Assembly (NCBI GenBank): GCA_017384225.1
Contig: JAFNUD010000016.1
Coordinates: 1 to 53,253, forward strand
DNA: 53,253 bases
Direction: 5' to 3'
Source of the DNA: Paludibacteraceae bacterium
Lineage (GTDB): Bacteria; Bacteroidota; Bacteroidia; Bacteroidales; Paludibacteraceae
Under the pieces are notes generated by a model that did no database searches, was not told where the DNA came from, and saw only the letters and a program-made list of their open reading frames with translations. Positions within the stretch are counted from its first letter, which is position 1; the number at the start of each line of letters is the position of its first letter. Shown one piece after another: positions 1-10,783 of this stretch. Position numbers and translations under genes: made by a program.

Positions 1-1
1 A

Positions 2-3000
2 GCTCAAGCAATTCTTGACAATGCAAAATGGGATTGGCTTGAGGCTTACATCATGGAGGTACAAAATGCAGATTTGACTACTCCTGCAACTCAATTAACA
101 GCAGGTGTAACTTCTGCAGGTTGGCGTTATGCAATAGCAGCATTCTTCTTGGAAAGTCAACGTACAGGTTGGCCTAAATCAGCTGACTTCTCACAAGCAG
201 GTAAAGATGAGGCTTATGTTCCTGCAATGAATGCAGCAGGTGTATTCTATGAATTGCCTGCACAATACACCATTGATATGGTATTGCCTACTCCAGTGAA
301 GGCTGAGTATAACTTCTTGGGCTGGTACAAAGGTACAGAGAAAGTAGAAGCTGTAAATGCCGATATGGCTTTGACCGCAAAATGGGAGCGTGCCGTATAT
401 AATGTGGAATTCGTGGCTCCATTTGCATATCCAAACCCAATGTACGCTGCTAATAAGTCAGATTTGTTTGCTGCATGTATGGCAGTATGCGGAGCGAATG
501 GTCTAGCAACTCTTGACGAGTTGAAAGCTTCTGCAGATCCTTATACTACCATATGTACTAAATTGACAGATGTTTCTGGTATGTTGAATGCGGCAGAGTG
601 GGAATGGCTTGAGCAATATATTATGACAGTTCAAAATGCAGATTCGATTACTCCAGCAACTCAATTAACAGCAGGTGTAACTTCTGCAGGTTGGCGTTAT
701 GCGGTAGCAGCATTCTTCTTGGAAAGTCAACGTACTGGTTGGCCTAAATCTGCTGATTTCTCACAAGCAGGTAAAGATGAGGCTTATGTTCCTGTAATGA
801 ATGCAGCGGGATATTTCTATACATTGCCTGATACTATTGCAGAGGACTATACATTGCCTGCAATGTACCGAAAGAACTACGAGTTCAAAGGCTGGTATTG
901 GAATGCTGACTTCTCTGGCGATGCTGTGACTGTGGTTCCTGTGAAGTCTAATGGTACTTTGTATGCTAAGTTCGAGGCTACTGAGTTTGCATTGCTCGGT
1001 ATTGAACTCAGCAAGAAGGATACTGTAGAATTGCAAATGCCTGCAACTGATACGTTGACCGTTATCTTTACTCCTGAGACTGCTGTTAACAAGAACGTAA
1101 CTTGGAGCTCAAGCAATGAGGAAGTTCTCGTAGTAGAGAATGGTGTGGTTACTCCTAAGGGTCCTGGTGTAGCAAGTGTCATCGTTGTATCTGAGGAGAG
1201 CGAGTTGAAAGCTTCTGTAGTTTACAACGTATCAGCTGCTGTAGGTGCTGTTACTGGCGTAACATTGGATAAAACTACTTTGACATTGCCTCTCGGTGAA
1301 ACCGCTACTTTGGTGGCTACCGTAGCTCCAGAGGACGCTGTTGACAAATCTTTGACATGGGCTTCTGATGGCAAGGCGGTTTCTGTAGATTCATTGGGTG
1401 TAATCAAGGCGGATACTGTAGGTACTGCTACTATCACCGTAACAACTGTAGATGGAGGTTATACTGCAACATGTAAGGTAACCGTTCCAGAGCCAATCAA
1501 TGCCGATGTTAAGGTGGAGAAATTGTGGGAAATCGCAATTGACAATAAAACTGCAAACGCGAATGGTGATAGCCGTGTAGGTATGGGTTATGATGGTATA
1601 TTCTATATTACCGATAAGGGTGAGGCACAAAAGATTCGCGTATTCACCAAGGATGGTGAGGACGTAGAGGCTGCTATCGTTTTGAATGCTGCTGACATGG
1701 TTGGCACACACAACGAGTGGACATATACCTATGATACAGTAGTGGTTGACACGGATACTACAATCAACAAAATAGACTCTGTTGCAACTCCTGTTTCTAC
1801 AGCTTATACTTTGGGTACAGCTATCGCTATTGATGATGCAGGTAACATCGTATTCGGTACAGGCTTCCCTAACCCAGTGAAAGCTATTGGTATCATCAAG
1901 AAGGGTGAGAAAAAACCTACTATCATTGAGGTTGCTCTTCCTACTACAGGTCGTACCGACCAAATCACTGCCTTTGGTGATATCTTCTCTGAGGAGGGTG
2001 GTTTAGTGGCTCTTTATCCACAAGGAGCAACTCAAGTTCAATTGGTGAAGATTGCTAATGGTCAGTTGGTAGAAGTTAAGGCATTGGCAGGTACTATTAC
2101 TGCTGGTAACGGACAATCACAAGTTCTCTATGCTACCGATTCAGAAGCTATTACTGCAGCTCGTAGTGCAGACATGCAATATGTGAAAGATGGTGAGGTA
2201 ACTACATTGGCTTTGAAGAACTACAATAAGGCTGATATCGGTGGTGCACGTATGATGATTGGTGAAAATGAAGTGATTGCATATCCTGCACTTGTGACAA
2301 CAAATATGCACTCTGCAACATTCCATGTTCGTAATATGACAGCTGGACAATTCGCTGCAGATAAGGATGGTAATACTCTTCATTACATCATTGATAAGGC
2401 AAAAGCAGATAACAGTTCATATGCAAACATGACCAAGGCACAAAAGATCAATGATTATGCATACTATCTGAATGTGTTTACTCCTGGTAAGGGTGCTGCT
2501 CTCTTCAAAGTATATCAAGAAGTAGCTGTAGAGAGCATTGCTCTTGATCAAACTACTGCTACTGTTAAGGCTGGCGAGAAACTCCAATTGACAGCTACTG
2601 TTACTCCTGACTATGCTACTGTGAAGGATGTAGTATGGAGCACATCTGACTCTACTATCGCTATCGTTGACCAAAACGGTTTGGTACAAGCTATTTCAGC
2701 TGGTGATGCTACTATTGCGGCTACTACCGTGGACGGAGGCTTAGTAGCAGAGTGCGTTCTGACTGTTAAGGCTGTTTACTATCACCGCGCAATGAGCGTA
2801 GCTGAACTTACCGCAGGTAAGAAGATGTTGATCGTTAATGCAGGCGATACATTGGCTATGGCTGGAGCTAATAAGAATAACTTCGGTCAAGTGGCTATCG
2901 CTCCTGTGGATGGTCTGTTGAGCGATGTTCCTGCTGAGGCTACTATCATCACTATTGAGAAAGACTCTGTATTTGCATTTGCAGTAGAAGGTGGATATAT

Positions 3001-4006
3001 CTACGCAGGTACTTCTTCTTCTAACTATTTGCGTGTACAAGAAGAGCGTGATGAACTTGCTGAGTGGGATATTACAATTGATGAGAACGGCTTGGCTAAC
3101 ATCGTTTGCCATAGCAGCAGATCAAAACGTAATACAATCCGCTATAACAAGCAAAGTGAGATCTTCTCTGCTTACGCACCAGAGAATACGCAAGAGGATG
3201 TTGTAATCTTCGTAGAGTATGAGAAGCCTGACTATATGCCAGTTGAGGATGAGATTACCAACTTGTCAATCGACACGGATAACTTGATTCTCTATGGTGG
3301 TCCAAGTACAAACTTCCAAGTTGAGGTTGTTCTTGGTCTTGCAGAAGACAATTTGGATGGAACATGGAACTTGTCTCCAGAAAGTTATGTAACCGTTATG
3401 GGTCAAGAGGCTACTTTCGTTCGTGGCTATGCTTACGATATAGACGTTTATGCTCCAGCAGCGAAAGCTCTTGTTGTAGTAGATTTCGGTGGTCAACGCT
3501 ATGGCTTCAATCTCACAATGTCTGCAGCTAAGGCAGAGGCTATTGATATCGTAATCGAGGACGCTGATGTAGAGGTTGGTAAAGTAGAACTCTTCGATGG
3601 TGTTTATGACTACACACTCACAATGACTGCTAACTGGACCGATGCAGAAGGTGTAACCTATCCAGTATTGGTTGAGGTGCCTGTATATTATCCAGAGGCA
3701 ATTGATCCATACGAGATGCTTTCAACTGTTACCGTAGGTGGTTGGGGTGATGAAGATCCATGGTTAGGCTTCGGCGAGGGTTACCTCACTATCTCTACCG
3801 TTAATAATGTAGTTACAGCTAAAGGTTTGATTGAGAATCCTGGTACAGGCTTCGCTGCTAATATTACCATCTCAGGTAATTTGATTCCATCTTCAGTTGA
3901 TAATGTAGAGGCTTCTGTTGCTCCTACAAAAGTAATTGAGAAGGGCAATCTGTTTATTATCAAGAATGGTGTTCGTTACAATGCACAAGGTGCTGTAGTA
4001 AAGTAA
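2..4006 (+). CDS. Large surface or secreted protein with BIG2 Ig-like domains, 5'-truncated by the window edge
   Basis: The frame is open at the left edge, so the true start lies outside; the ATG at 53 is internal to a repeat. Two copies of a 190-residue unit occur (about bases 2-400 and 571-970), each ending in a GWY...AKW/AKF segment like the Listeria-Bacteroides (InlB B-repeat) fold. Three BIG2-like Ig domains follow, near 985-1230, 1245-1485 and 2527-2776, each with a 'W.S.....V' core and a G.A.I/V pattern. Between them lies an unrecognised beta-rich region (about 1500-2515). The C terminus ends with a short 'NLFIIKNGVRYNAQG' tail, a style common at the end of Bacteroidales exported proteins. 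Given porU and porV in this window, type IX export is possible but inferred. Function is probably adhesion or matrix; no enzyme motif was seen. Confidence 0.8.
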   Translation, partial: AQAILDNAKWDWLEAYIMEVQNADLTTPATQLTAGVTSAGWRYAIAAFFLESQRTGWPKSADFSQAGKDEAYVPAMNAAGVFYELPAQYTIDMVLPTPVKAEYNFLGWYKGTEKVEAVNADMALTAKWERAVYNVEFVAPFAYPNPMYAANKSDLFAACMAVCGANGLATLDELKASADPYTTICTKLTDVSGMLNAAEWEWLEQYIMTVQNADSITPATQLTAGVTSAGWRYAVAAFFLESQRTGWPKSADFSQAGKDEAYVPVMNAAGYFYTLPDTIAEDYTLPAMYRKNYEFKGWYWNADFSGDAVTVVPVKSNGTLYAKFEATEFALLGIELSKKDTVELQMPATDTLTVIFTPETAVNKNVTWSSSNEEVLVVENGVVTPKGPGVASVIVVSEESELKASVVYNVSAAVGAVTGVTLDKTTLTLPLGETATLVATVAPEDAVDKSLTWASDGKAVSVDSLGVIKADTVGTATITVTTVDGGYTATCKVTVPEPINADVKVEKLWEIAIDNKTANANGDSRVGMGYDGIFYITDKGEAQKIRVFTKDGEDVEAAIVLNAADMVGTHNEWTYTYDTVVVDTDTTINKIDSVATPVSTAYTLGTAIAIDDAGNIVFGTGFPNPVKAIGIIKKGEKKPTIIEVALPTTGRTDQITAFGDIFSEEGGLVALYPQGATQVQLVKIANGQLVEVKALAGTITAGNGQSQVLYATDSEAITAARSADMQYVKDGEVTTLALKNYNKADIGGARMMIGENEVIAYPALVTTNMHSATFHVRNMTAGQFAADKDGNTLHYIIDKAKADNSSYANMTKAQKINDYAYYLNVFTPGKGAALFKVYQEVAVESIALDQTTATVKAGEKLQLTATVTPDYATVKDVVWSTSDSTIAIVDQNGLVQAISAGDATIAATTVDGGLVAECVLTVKAVYYHRAMSVAELTAGKKMLIVNAGDTLAMAGANKNNFGQVAIAPVDGLLSDVPAEATIITIEKDSVFAFAVEGGYIYAGTSSSNYLRVQEERDELAEWDITIDENGLANIVCHSSRSKRNTIRYNKQSEIFSAYAPENTQEDVVIFVEYEKPDYMPVEDEITNLSIDTDNLILYGGPSTNFQVEVVLGLAEDNLDGTWNLSPESYVTVMGQEATFVRGYAYDIDVYAPAAKALVVVDFGGQRYGFNLTMSAAKAEAIDIVIEDADVEVGKVELFDGVYDYTLTMTANWTDAEGVTYPVLVEVPVYYPEAIDPYEMLSTVTVGGWGDEDPWLGFGEGYLTISTVNNVVTAKGLIENPGTGFAANITISGNLIPSSVDNVEASVAPTKVIEKGNLFIIKNGVRYNAQGAVVK

Positions 4007-4031
4007 TAAGCTATTCGTACCAATACAATGG

Positions 4032-4059
4032 GGGCGTGTCGTTACGGCACGCCCTTTTT
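4032..4059 (+). terminator. Rho-independent terminator after the surface protein gene
   Basis: GGGCGTG (4032-4038) pairs with CACGCCC (4048-4054). T-G and C-G pairs extend the stem inward, leaving a very small loop, and five T residues follow. It lies 26 bases after the stop codon. Confidence 0.9.
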
Positions 4060-4113
4060 GTATTCTTTCTGGATAAAAGAAAATAACTACTTTTCAAACA
4101 AATGAAACAAGAA

Positions 4114-4145
4114 TTTGCATAATCCAGTTTTTTTTTGTACCTTTG
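4114..4145 (+). promoter_or_regulatory. Bacteroidota-type promoter for the secA operon
   Basis: TTTG at 4114-4117, exactly 20 bases, then TACCTTTG at 4138-4145. This matches the primary sigma consensus of Bacteroidota. Transcription should begin near 4150, giving a leader of about 60 bases. That leader contains A/T-rich short repeats of the AATTGTAA type (4171-4203). Confidence 0.85.
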
Positions 4146-4211
4146 CGCGCTAATTTGTATAAGTGTACACAATTGTTAACTATTAATTGTAAATTGTAAA
4201 CTGAAATAAAA

Positions 4212-7200
4212 ATGGGATTAGTAGAATTTATTACTAAGTTATTTGGCAATAAGTCGCAAAAGGATATGCGCGAGATTATGCCATATGTAGAGAAAATCAA
4301 AGTGGTATTTGAGGAGATTGATGCACTCAGCAACGACGAGTTGCGTGCGCGTAGCGCTGCCCTTATGGCTCGTATCCAAGAGCGTGTAGCTGATAAGAAA
4401 GCGCGTATTGCAGAGTTGAAAACCAATATTGAGGCCCTCGCTATCGATAAGCGTGAGAAGGTATATAACGAGATAGATCATATAGAGACGGATGTCAAAG
4501 CTGCATACGAAGAAGTACTTCGCGAGATTCTTCCAGAGGCTTTTGCAATTGTTAAGAGTACCGCGCGCCGATTCTCTCAAAACGAGGAAATTGAGGTTAC
4601 AGCCACCCAAATGGATCGCGACTTGGCAGCCGATAGTCGCTTTGACTTTGTAGAGATAGATGGCGACAAAGCTATCTACTTTAACCGATGGACTGCAGGC
4701 GGCAATGAGCATGTATGGGATATGGTGCACTATGATGTACAGCTTATCGGTGGTGTTGTACTGCACGAAGGCAAGATTGCTGAGATGGCTACAGGTGAGG
4801 GTAAAACCCTTGTGGCTACCTTGCCAGTCTTCCTCAATGCCCTCACTCATGAGGGTGTGCACGTGGTGACAGTGAATGACTATTTGGCGAAACGTGACTC
4901 CGAATGGATGGGACCACTCTATATGTTCCATGGTTTGACCGTAGATTGTATTGATAAGCATAAACCTAACTCCGACGAACGTCGTCGTGCATATGCGTGT
5001 GATATTACTTTTGGTACGAACAATGAGTTCGGTTTCGATTACCTCCGCGATAATATGGCGACTAGCCCAATGGATCTTGTACAACGTGGTCACAACTATG
5101 CGATTGTGGATGAGGTGGACTCTGTGCTCATTGATGACGCGCGTACTCCATTGATCATCTCTGGTCCAGTGCCAAAGGGTGAAGACCAGATGTATGATGA
5201 GTATAAGCATCGAGTGGAACTGCTCGTGCGTACACAGAATACTTTGACTACCAAGCTGTTGACAGAAGCCAAAGCCAAAATGGGTAGTGCGGATGAAAAA
5301 GAGAAAGAGGCTGGCGAGTTGGCACTCTTCCGTGCATTCAAGGGTATGCCAAAGAGCAAAGCACTCATCAAATACCTCAGCGAACCTGGTGTGAAAGTAC
5401 GCTTGCAGAAGACAGAAGAGTATTACATGCAAGAAAACGAGAAGCACATGCATATCGCTACCGACGAACTTTATTTTGTGATTGATGAAAAACATAAAAC
5501 TATTGAATTGACCGACAAAGGTATTGATACCTTGACAGGTAATATGGAAGACTCTCAGTTCTTTGTTCTTCCTGATGTGGGTAGCGAAGTGGCTGAAATT
5601 GAAAAAGCAGGATTGAGCGATGAGGAGAAACGCCAAAAGAAAGATGAGATTTTGGCTAACTATAGCATCAAGTCAGAGCGCGTACACACGGTACACCAGT
5701 TGCTGAAGGCATATACCTTGTTTGAAAAAGATGTGGATTATATCATCGATGACAACCAAGTGAAGATTGTGGATGAGCAGACGGGTCGTGTGATGGAAGG
5801 TCGTCGTTGGTCTGATGGTTTGCACCAAGCAGTGGAGGCAAAAGAGAATGTGAAAGTGGAAGCTGCTACACAGACCTTTGCTACCATCACCCTGCAAAAC
5901 TACTTCCGTATGTACAACAAGTTGTCAGGTATGACGGGTACTGCAGAAACAGAGGCAGGTGAGTTCTGGAATATCTATAAGCTGGATGTGGTGGTAATTC
6001 CTACCAACCGCCCTATCGCTCGTCAAGATATGAACGATCGTATTTATCGTACTAAGCGCGAGAAATATAATGCGGTTATTGATGAAATCGTAGAAATTGT
6101 AGCAGCAGGTCGCCCCGTGCTGGTAGGTACTACTTCGGTGGAAATCAGTGAGCTGCTGAGCCGTATGCTCAATCTGCGCAAAATTTCGCACAATGTATTG
6201 AACGCTAAGTTGCACCAACGCGAGGCAGACATCGTGGCAGAGGCAGGACGCAAGGGTATGGTAACAATCGCTACGAACATGGCAGGTCGTGGTACGGATA
6301 TCAAGTTGACGCCAGAAGTAAAAGAGGCGGGTGGTTTGGCTATTCTGGGTACAGAGCGCCATGAGAGCCGTCGTGTGGACCGTCAGTTGCGTGGTCGTGC
6401 TGGTCGTCAGGGTGATCCAGGTAGCAGTGTGTTCTTTGTGAGTATGGAGGACGATTTGATGCGTATGTTCGGCTCCGACCGTCTGGCTGGACTCATGGAC
6501 CGTATGGGCTTCCAAGATGGTGAGATGATAGAGCATAAGATGATCTCTGACTCTATTGAGCGCGCACAAAAGAAAGTGGAGGAGAATAACTTTGGCATTC
6601 GTAAGCGACTCATCGAGTACGATGACGTGATGAACCAACAACGTAATGTCATCTACGCAAAACGCCACCACGCGTTGATGGGTGAGCGTATCGGCGTGGA
6701 TATCACCAATATGATTTATGACACAACGGCTTCGATAATAGCCGATGCGCGTGATATGATGGATTACGAGGGCTTGCAGATGGATGTGATGCAAGTATTT
6801 GCGATGGAAGTTCCATTCACAGAAGACGAATTCCGATCTGCGCGTGAGAATGTGCTTGCTGATAAGCTGGCAGAAGAGGTGCTTGAGACTTTCAAGCGTC
6901 GTATGGATACTTTGCAGAAGGTGGCATACCCTGTTATAAAGAATGTTTATGAGGAACGTGGTGCTATGTACGAGAATATCCTCATTCCTATTACTGACGG
7001 CAAGCGCGTGTATAACGTGGCAGTCAACTTGAAAGCTGCATACGAGAGTGAGTGTCGAGAAGTAGTACGCGAGTTCGAAAAGCGAATGCTCCTCTTTGTG
7101 ATTGACGATGAATGGAAAGAGCATTTGCGCCAATTGGACGAACTCAAGCAATCCGTACAGAATGCAAGCTATGAGCAAAAAGATCCATTGCTCATTTATA

Positions 7201-7538
7201 AACTGGAGTCATTCAATATCTTCAAGCAGATGCTTGATCGCTTTAATCGTCGTGCTATTGCTATTTTGTTGCGTGGTCAGATTCCAACCCGTGACCCACA
7301 AGAGGTTCGTCAAGCTCATGCACAGCAACGCCATGACTATTCTCGTTATCGCACGCAGAAGGATGTGGTTAGCCGTGCAGCGGCAGCCAGCGGACAAGCA
7401 GCAGCTGCTGCGCACGACACACGTGCACAACAGCGACCAGAGCCATTGCGCGTCGAGAAGAAACCGCGTCCAAACGACCCATGTCCTTGTGGATCAGGTA
7501 AGAAATACAAACAATGTCACGGTAAGGCAGAAGCATGA
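4212..7538 (+). CDS. secA: Preprotein translocase ATPase SecA
   Basis: SecA is the cytoplasmic ATPase that drives unfolded preproteins through SecYEG. The 1108-residue product is longer than the roughly 900 residues of E. coli SecA, as is usual in Bacteroidota, where extra segments interrupt the motor. The Walker A segment MATGEGKT lies near residue 192, DEVDS near 300, and the helicase motifs [11 protein letters not shown] and [13 protein letters not shown] near 690-740. The C terminus carries the zinc-binding [14 protein letters not shown] motif, which binds SecB or ribosomes in other bacteria. It is first in a run with lgt; its stop overlaps the lgt start by four bases (ATGA). The ATG follows a well-placed promoter. 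Confidence 0.98.
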   Translation: MGLVEFITKLFGNKSQKDMREIMPYVEKIKVVFEEIDALSNDELRARSAALMARIQERVADKKARIAELKTNIEALAIDKREKVYNEIDHIETDVKAAYEEVLREILPEAFAIVKSTARRFSQNEEIEVTATQMDRDLAADSRFDFVEIDGDKAIYFNRWTAGGNEHVWDMVHYDVQLIGGVVLHEGKIAEMATGEGKTLVATLPVFLNALTHEGVHVVTVNDYLAKRDSEWMGPLYMFHGLTVDCIDKHKPNSDERRRAYACDITFGTNNEFGFDYLRDNMATSPMDLVQRGHNYAIVDEVDSVLIDDARTPLIISGPVPKGEDQMYDEYKHRVELLVRTQNTLTTKLLTEAKAKMGSADEKEKEAGELALFRAFKGMPKSKALIKYLSEPGVKVRLQKTEEYYMQENEKHMHIATDELYFVIDEKHKTIELTDKGIDTLTGNMEDSQFFVLPDVGSEVAEIEKAGLSDEEKRQKKDEILANYSIKSERVHTVHQLLKAYTLFEKDVDYIIDDNQVKIVDEQTGRVMEGRRWSDGLHQAVEAKENVKVEAATQTFATITLQNYFRMYNKLSGMTGTAETEAGEFWNIYKLDVVVIPTNRPIARQDMNDRIYRTKREKYNAVIDEIVEIVAAGRPVLVGTTSVEISELLSRMLNLRKISHNVLNAKLHQREADIVAEAGRKGMVTIATNMAGRGTDIKLTPEVKEAGGLAILGTERHESRRVDRQLRGRAGRQGDPGSSVFFVSMEDDLMRMFGSDRLAGLMDRMGFQDGEMIEHKMISDSIERAQKKVEENNFGIRKRLIEYDDVMNQQRNVIYAKRHHALMGERIGVDITNMIYDTTASIIADARDMMDYEGLQMDVMQVFAMEVPFTEDEFRSARENVLADKLAEEVLETFKRRMDTLQKVAYPVIKNVYEERGAMYENILIPITDGKRVYNVAVNLKAAYESECREVVREFEKRMLLFVIDDEWKEHLRQLDELKQSVQNASYEQKDPLLIYKLESFNIFKQMLDRFNRRAIAILLRGQIPTRDPQEVRQAHAQQRHDYSRYRTQKDVVSRAAAASGQAAAAAHDTRAQQRPEPLRVEKKPRPNDPCPCGSGKKYKQCHGKAEA

Positions 7539-8446
7539 TTCTGGATTTTATAACATGGAATGTAGATCCAATCCTTATTCATTTTGGAGAGGGTGGAATT
7601 AGATGGTATGGTCTGCTTTGGGCTATAGGTATTTATCTTGCCTATTTGATTGAGGTCAAACTCTATAAGAATGAAGGTTGTCCTGTAGATTGGACTGATA
7701 AACTGTTTATGTGGATGGTTATTGGTCTCATTATTGGTGCGCGTGTGGGACATTGTTGGTTCTACGAGTGGCACGATGTTACCTTGCCTGGCATGAAAGC
7801 CTATTGTCAATACATGGGCATTTCTACTGATCCTGTGCAGATTTTTGGTTGGACCATCAACTACCGCAACCCCTACATAGAACACCCGCTCCGACTTCTC
7901 AAGATTTGGGAAGGCGGATTATCCAGTCATGGTGGTGCCTTTGGCTTGCTCACAGCGGCATGGTTGCTGAATAAGAAGGTGTTCTCTAAAGAACCTAAAT
8001 TCCATACTTCGCTCTTGTGGATTATGGACCGTCTTGTCGTAGGCGTGTGTGTAACCGCTACTTTGATTCGTTTGGGTAACTTGATGAACTCTGAAATTTA
8101 TGGTACGCCTACCGATTTGCCTTGGGGATTTATCTTCGTTCGCGACGGACAGACAGAGCCTTGTCATCCTACGCAAATCTACGAAATGCTCTATTGTATT
8201 GTAGGCTTTGTGGTGACATGGTTGATGTATTGGAAAGGCAAAGCATACAAGCGTGAGGGACTACTTCTTGGCGTGTTTTTGGAGATAATCTTCTTTACAC
8301 GTTTTATGCTAGAGTTTATCAAAAAAGACCAAGAACTATTTGAGGCAGATAAATTGCTCAATATGGGACAGATGCTTTCTCTTCCATTTATCATTTGGGG
8401 AATCTACCTCATTGTACGCGCGTATAGGCGTCCTGCATTGTCTTGA
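7535..8446 (+). CDS. lgt: Prolipoprotein diacylglyceryl transferase
   Basis: Lgt transfers diacylglycerol from phosphatidylglycerol to the lipobox cysteine of prolipoproteins in the inner membrane. The 303 residues show the expected hydrophobic helices, the opening [12 protein letters not shown], the HGG-type segment [10 protein letters not shown] (near residue 130), the signature [12 protein letters not shown] with its essential arginine, and PCHPTQIYE near residue 210. The start overlaps the secA stop (ATGA), implying translational coupling of export and lipoprotein maturation. Its own stop overlaps the next start. Confidence 0.97.
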   Translation: MILDFITWNVDPILIHFGEGGIRWYGLLWAIGIYLAYLIEVKLYKNEGCPVDWTDKLFMWMVIGLIIGARVGHCWFYEWHDVTLPGMKAYCQYMGISTDPVQIFGWTINYRNPYIEHPLRLLKIWEGGLSSHGGAFGLLTAAWLLNKKVFSKEPKFHTSLLWIMDRLVVGVCVTATLIRLGNLMNSEIYGTPTDLPWGFIFVRDGQTEPCHPTQIYEMLYCIVGFVVTWLMYWKGKAYKREGLLLGVFLEIIFFTRFMLEFIKKDQELFEADKLLNMGQMLSLPFIIWGIYLIVRAYRRPALS

Positions 8447-9771
8447 AACGATATATAGCCATATTATTCGTTCTGTTGCCATGTCTTCTTATTGCGCAGA
8501 CTATCGGTTTTGTCGCATTAGATAGTTTGGCTTCAGGAGATACGCTCCGTGTAGAACAATTTGGCGATACAACAATCAACTACTTGTTTCTGCGTGAGAA
8601 TCTAAGCGATCAACTATCTTCGCATTTGTCTGAAGATGAAGTATTACTCGAATTGGTGGCTCAGCAGGGACGGTCTTTGTGTGCCAAAGATACAGCTTGG
8701 AAAGAGTATCCACACCCATTGTGTATTCCGTTGATGTACGTTCCGACTCCTTTTCCTCGATTATTAGATACAACTAATGTTGACCCATATTCTATCGTCG
8801 CCATACGAAGGAATGCGCGACGATATATCACCACTCAACATGCTGATTTATATGTTGCATGCAGCGATATGGCACGACTTAAAGATGTAGAATTGGGGCA
8901 TGTTAAGGTGCGAAAAGCTATTGTAAAGGATGCGATGGAAGACATGCTTGAGAGAGAGCGAGCTGTGCGCTATAAGGATTCGCATTGGCGACGCGAACTG
9001 AATCTCGCATTGCAAATTACGCAAAATTATGCTACAAATAACTGGTATCAAGGTCAGTCAAATGCTTTTGCCATGTTAGCCAGTGCAAAAGGTTATATCA
9101 ATTATAATCATAATAATTTATCATGGGAGAATAATGCTGAATGGCGTATGGGTATCAGTACTGTGAGTGGTGACTCTCTACGAATGATCAATACCACTGA
9201 TGATATATTCCGTATCAATTCTAAATTTGGGTATCAGGTACACAAGAGTTGGTATGTATCAGCTTCTACAGAATTGAGAACCAATCTTTTAAATAATTGG
9301 CAAAAGAATAAAGATCAATTATCGGCTACTTTCCTTACACCAATACGATTTACTGTGGGTGTCGGTGTGGATTATAAACCTATAGAAGGTCTTTCTATCA
9401 ACTTTGCGCCAGCAACCTATAAAATTGTATATGCATTCAAATCAGACTCGGAGCAATTAGATGTGACTGATTTTGGTATAGAGGCAGGTGAATCCATGCT
9501 TACTGAATTAGGTAGTTTGCTACGAGTAGATTGGAAATGGCAGCCTGTAAGAGAAATCATAGTGGATACCAAATTTTATTTCTTTACGAATTACCAACGT
9601 ATTGAGACGGAATTAGAGATAAATATGGATTTTATTATCAATCGTTATTTTTCAGCCAAATTATTGCTTTATCCTCGATACGATGGTCTGATCAAGTCTG
9701 ATGATGGTCTGCGCCCGTATTTGCAGTTCAAGGAATTGGTGAGCGTAGGCTTCTCTCATACTTTCCGTTAA
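8443..9771 (+). CDS. DUF3078 family protein, probable outer-membrane beta-barrel
   Basis: The 442-residue protein has an N-terminal signal peptide ([19 protein letters not shown]). Alternating amphipathic strands fill the C-terminal half and it ends in an aromatic residue plus Arg (SHTFR), which suits an outer-membrane barrel. The block NYATNNWYQGQSNAFAMLA resembles the W-containing motif of the DUF3078 family. The start is TTG, overlapping the lgt stop as TTGA. A second DUF3078-like gene lies at 15633-16712. The family's function is not known to me. Confidence 0.8.
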   Translation: MKRYIAILFVLLPCLLIAQTIGFVALDSLASGDTLRVEQFGDTTINYLFLRENLSDQLSSHLSEDEVLLELVAQQGRSLCAKDTAWKEYPHPLCIPLMYVPTPFPRLLDTTNVDPYSIVAIRRNARRYITTQHADLYVACSDMARLKDVELGHVKVRKAIVKDAMEDMLERERAVRYKDSHWRRELNLALQITQNYATNNWYQGQSNAFAMLASAKGYINYNHNNLSWENNAEWRMGISTVSGDSLRMINTTDDIFRINSKFGYQVHKSWYVSASTELRTNLLNNWQKNKDQLSATFLTPIRFTVGVGVDYKPIEGLSINFAPATYKIVYAFKSDSEQLDVTDFGIEAGESMLTELGSLLRVDWKWQPVREIIVDTKFYFFTNYQRIETELEINMDFIINRYFSAKLLLYPRYDGLIKSDDGLRPYLQFKELVSVGFSHTFR

Positions 9772-9799
9772 AAACCATACACTTACACTATACACCAAA

Positions 9800-10750
9800 A
9801 TGGATAAACAATCTATAAGAATCATCTACATGGGTACGCCCGATTTTGCTGTTGAGAGTCTGCGTGCTTTAGTTGAAGGAGGGTACAATGTGGTGGCAGT
9901 AGTCACCATGCCTGATAAACCTGCTGGTCGAGGACATCAGTTGCAGTATTCTGCGGTGAAACAATATGCTCTGTCTATGGGATTGCCTATTTTGCAACCC
10001 GAACGCCTAAAAGATAAGACCTTTGTGCAAGAACTGCGTTCTTATAGTGCTGATCTACAGATTGTTGTGGCATTTCGCATGTTGCCAGAGGTGGTGTGGA
10101 GTATGCCTCGCTTGGGAACATTCAACCTTCATGCATCTCTCTTACCTCAATATCGTGGTGCCGCACCTATCAACTGGGCGGTGATGAATGGCGATACGGA
10201 AACTGGTGCTACTACTTTCATGCTCCAACATGAGATAGACACGGGTAATATTATTTTGCAAGAACGCATATCCATTGCTGATGACGAGAATGTGGGTTCT
10301 GTTCACGATCGTTTAATGAACATGGGTGCAACTTTGGTGACACGCACAGTGGATGCCATTATCGAGGCTGAGAAGCAAGGAGTGTCTGTAGCAACAATTC
10401 CACAAGATGATACGATAGAGCTGCGTCCTGCTCCTAAAATTTTTAAGGATACTTGCGCTATTGACTTCTCGCGCACGGCAGAGCAAATTTGCAACCATGT
10501 TCGTGGACTTAGTCCTTATCCCGCTGCATGGATTAACAGTATGCCTGCTCAACACCCTTTGACGGAACTCTTGATAGGCGCTAAGGTCTATAAGGCTGCT
10601 GTGACACTGCTTGCAGAACAGAAGGGACATATCATTGTTCCTTGTGCAGATGGATATGTTGATCTGCTTGAACTCCAATTGCCTGGCAAAAAGCGCATGG
10701 ATGCTGCGGCACTGCTCAATGGCTTAAAAAATTCACTAAACACTAAATAG
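9800..10750 (+). CDS. fmt: Methionyl-tRNA formyltransferase
   Basis: Fmt formylates the initiator Met-tRNA using 10-formyltetrahydrofolate. The 316 residues begin with IRIIYMGTPDFAVESL and carry FNLHASLLPQYRGAAPINWA, which includes the catalytic Asn and His, followed by HEIDTG with the catalytic Asp. The C-terminal OB-like tRNA-binding domain is present (from about residue 205). The last codons are formed from a CACTAAA tandem repeat that continues past the stop. It lies 28 bases after the DUF3078 gene and is probably cotranscribed with it. Confidence 0.97.
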   Translation: MDKQSIRIIYMGTPDFAVESLRALVEGGYNVVAVVTMPDKPAGRGHQLQYSAVKQYALSMGLPILQPERLKDKTFVQELRSYSADLQIVVAFRMLPEVVWSMPRLGTFNLHASLLPQYRGAAPINWAVMNGDTETGATTFMLQHEIDTGNIILQERISIADDENVGSVHDRLMNMGATLVTRTVDAIIEAEKQGVSVATIPQDDTIELRPAPKIFKDTCAIDFSRTAEQICNHVRGLSPYPAAWINSMPAQHPLTELLIGAKVYKAAVTLLAEQKGHIIVPCADGYVDLLELQLPGKKRMDAAALLNGLKNSLNTK

Positions 10751-10783
10751 TAGGACATGTCGTCCACTAAACATTAAGTAGAT
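10735..10783. repeat. Short CACTAAA-type repeat spanning the fmt stop codon
   Basis: Units of CACTAAA occur at the end of fmt and again after it. Between them lies a small inverted repeat, GGAC ATGTC GTCC, at about 10754-10766. It fills the fmt-nadK gap and belongs with the other micro-repeat families in this window. Confidence 0.6.

Noticed and set aside
4239-5636. Long open frame antisense to secA (465 codons), and another at 5925-7178
   Set aside because: They lie wholly opposite secA, have no recognisable domain, are rich in His and Cys as expected from complemented codons, and have no promoter of the local type.
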